NCBI GenBank assembly: GCA_022571535.1
Contig: JACZXR010000010.1
Location: 1 to 15,017, forward strand
Source: Deltaproteobacteria bacterium
GTDB taxonomy: Bacteria; Desulfobacterota; Binatia; UBA9968; CAXXLF01
Direction of reading: 5' to 3'
DNA: 15,017 nt
Part shown: in pieces, positions 13,790-15,017 of the stretch
How positions within the stretch are numbered: position 1 is the stretch's first letter
How the letters are laid out: the number at the start of each line of letters is the position of its first letter
Position numbers and translations under genes: made by a program
Notes under the pieces: model-generated
The model's database searches: none
What the model was told of the DNA's origin: nothing
The model's input: only the letters and a program-made list of their open reading frames with translations

Positions 13790-14923
13790 TTGGCACGGGA
13801 AGCGGTGCGTCTGGAAGGCGGCGTGAGCGCGGGGCTTCCCTCCGTGCGGCGCCGGTTTGACACGTCTACGCTGGTTTGGGCGTCCGTGGCGGTGATCCTC
13901 GTCGTACTCATCGCCAACCCGGTCTTTTACCTCATCAAGGAGAGTTTTCTCATTGCCGAGGAGGAGGGGGGCGGCTGGACGCTGGGTAACTTCGTCACCG
14001 CTTTCACGGAACCCGAGCACACCAACCCCATCTTCTGGACCCTCGTCATTGCGGCCCTGGTCGGTGTCTTCGGCCTGATCGTCGGAGCCGCCATGGCTTG
14101 GTGCGTGAGCCGAACAGACATCCCCTTCTCCGGATTCATCCGTAACTCTGTCCTCATGTCGTTCGTGACACCGCCCTTCCTCGGGGCCATCGCCTGGATC
14201 TTCCTCGCGGGGCCGAGACAGGGGTGGTTGAACATCATTTCCCGGGCCGTCACAGGGGCGGCACCGGATGACTACCTCTTCAATATCTTTACCATCTCGG
14301 GGGTCGTATTTGCCATGACGCTATATACCTTCCCCCTGGTGTTCATCGTGGTGCTGGCGGGCCTCAACAACATCTCCTCCGACATCGAGGATGCAGCCAA
14401 CATCGCCGGCGGTGGCACCCTCTCCACTATGCTGAGCGTGACACTTCCGCTGGTGCTACCCGCCCTTTTTGCGGGCCTCATCCTCGCGGTGCTGGAGGCC
14501 ATGATCCTCTTCGGCATCCCGGCCGTGCTGGCGCTACCAGCCAACATAGACGTGATGACCACCCAGATTCGCGCTTTCATGGAGTCGGAGGACGACATGG
14601 TGGGCATCGCCGCCGCCTATTCGCTCCCCATGCTCATGGTCGCCGTCTGGATGGTCTACATGCGTCGCCACGTGCTCGGCCGCAGGGGTTACGCCACCAT
14701 CGGCGGCAAGGGCGCCGCGCGCAGGTCGAACAGGTGGACCCGCACCGCGCGCGCCTCGAGCGCGCCGAGTTGCACCAGATCGGCCCGGCCGACGATGTCG
14801 CCAAGCATTTTGGCGACCTCGGCAACCGCGACCGGCACGCCGCTCGCCACGTTCACCGGCCCCTCGACGTCGCAGTCGAGCAGGGCGGCGAAGGCGGCGC
14901 CGGCGTCGCGCGCGTCCATGTAG
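13790..14923 (+). CDS. ABC transporter permease (FbpB/iron(III) type), N-terminal half, broken near 14710
   Basis: The frame begins at TTG 13790. Residues 1-308 are a good BPD_transp_1 permease: hydrophobic segments at about 28-50, 81-106, 118-142, 167-190, 223-246 and 271-291, with the EAA-type coupling loop E200-D-A-A-N-I-A-G-G...L-P-L-V-L-P-A-L (to 225) that contacts the ATPase. Iron(III)-type permeases usually have about 550 residues with two such domains. Here the second domain is missing: after Y-A-T-I-G-G-K-G (301-308) the remaining 69 residues are low-complexity A/S/T/R sequence with no membrane segment. In that stretch the opposite strand clearly codes for an epimerase, so I read those residues as an antisense artefact of a junction and not as real protein. 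The gene therefore appears truncated or chimeric. It presumably works with the binding protein upstream; no ATPase gene is in view. Confidence 0.8.
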   Translation: MAREAVRLEGGVSAGLPSVRRRFDTSTLVWASVAVILVVLIANPVFYLIKESFLIAEEEGGGWTLGNFVTAFTEPEHTNPIFWTLVIAALVGVFGLIVGAAMAWCVSRTDIPFSGFIRNSVLMSFVTPPFLGAIAWIFLAGPRQGWLNIISRAVTGAAPDDYLFNIFTISGVVFAMTLYTFPLVFIVVLAGLNNISSDIEDAANIAGGGTLSTMLSVTLPLVLPALFAGLILAVLEAMILFGIPAVLALPANIDVMTTQIRAFMESEDDMVGIAAAYSLPMLMVAVWMVYMRRHVLGRRGYATIGGKGAARRSNRWTRTARASSAPSCTRSARPTMSPSILATSATATGTPLATFTGPSTSQSSRAAKAAPASRASM

Positions 14924-15017
14924 TCGCGCACCTGGCGTCCGTCGGTGCAGCGCGCGGGCTCGCCCTCGAGCAGCGCCCGAATCACCGAGGGCACGAGCCG
15001 TTCCGGCGGCTCGTCGG
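14689..15017 (-). CDS. NAD-dependent epimerase/dehydratase, C-terminal fragment, partial at right edge
   Basis: The minus-strand frame is open from the window edge to a TAA at 14691-14689. It reads R-L-V-P-S-V-I-R-A-L-L-E-G-E-P-A-R, then G-R-Q-V-R-D-Y-M-D-A-R-D-A-G-A-A-F-A-A-L-L, then G-P-V-N-V-A-S-G-V-P-V-A-V-A-E-V. This is the substrate-binding C-terminal part of extended SDR epimerases (R-D-x-M-D-x-R-D and G-x-x-N-V-A-S-G patterns). The N-terminal NAD-binding Rossmann half is beyond the window. Homologous character fades after L-G-A-L-E-A-R...D-L-R, close to 14715, and the last few residues (P-L-P-P-M-V-A) are antisense to the permease. Base composition is far more GC-rich, with G or C at almost every third codon position, unlike the rest of the window. 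A GTG at 14994 is not the true start because family similarity extends upstream of it. Confidence 0.75.
   Translation of the reverse strand, partial: DEPPERLVPSVIRALLEGEPARCTDGRQVRDYMDARDAGAAFAALLDCDVEGPVNVASGVPVAVAEVAKMLGDIVGRADLVQLGALEARAVRVHLFDLRAAPLPPMVA

Noticed and set aside
14713..14923. C-terminal 69 residues of the permease frame as a novel domain
   Set aside because: The composition is antisense to a clear epimerase frame on the other strand, with no hydrophobic segments, so it is best explained as readthrough across a junction.

Overview
The window comes from a Gram-negative bacterium. This rests on a DUF1302 outer-membrane beta-barrel candidate, an apolipoprotein N-acyltransferase and several Sec signal peptides. 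I read the base composition as moderately GC-rich for most of the window. I cannot fix the lineage; the gene content would fit Desulfobacterota, Methylomirabilota or Tectomicrobia-like bacteria, and this is a weak inference.

Layout. (1) 1-5175, minus strand: an envelope operon in the order DUF1302 barrel, DUF1329 periplasmic protein, Ycf48-like seven-bladed propeller, RND/MMPL-type transporter (the last runs off the left edge). (2) 5414-6949, plus: lnt, divergent from that operon across a 238-bp gap. (3) 6962-7230: a palindrome-rich, MITE-like element between convergent genes; a second copy lies at 11170-11324. (4) 7248-8210, minus: a class IV aminotransferase with its own promoter. (5) 8342-11050, plus: an orphan protein with a Vsr/DUF559-like nuclease motif, a CoxG-family SRPBCC protein and a GMC flavin oxidoreductase. 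(6) 11423-12306, plus: two overlapping MaoC-type hot-dog genes, probably the two halves of a heterodimeric enoyl hydratase. (7) 12565 onward, plus: an iron/thiamine-type ABC substrate-binding protein, an intrinsic terminator, then a permease broken near 14710, where the sequence switches abruptly to very GC-rich DNA coding on the other strand for the C-terminal part of an NAD-dependent epimerase.

How they work together (inference): the left third looks like an envelope traffic module in which a periplasmic carrier, a propeller scaffold, an RND pump and an outer-membrane barrel could move a hydrophobic or lipid substrate. The middle pairs a possible quinone-binding CoxG-like protein with a flavin dehydrogenase, without any CO dehydrogenase genes nearby. 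The two repeat copies, in the same orientation, bracket the aminotransferase-nuclease-CoxG-GMC block. Their main internal stem keeps its pairing although both arms differ in sequence between copies. The right edge is either an assembly chimera or a recombination junction.
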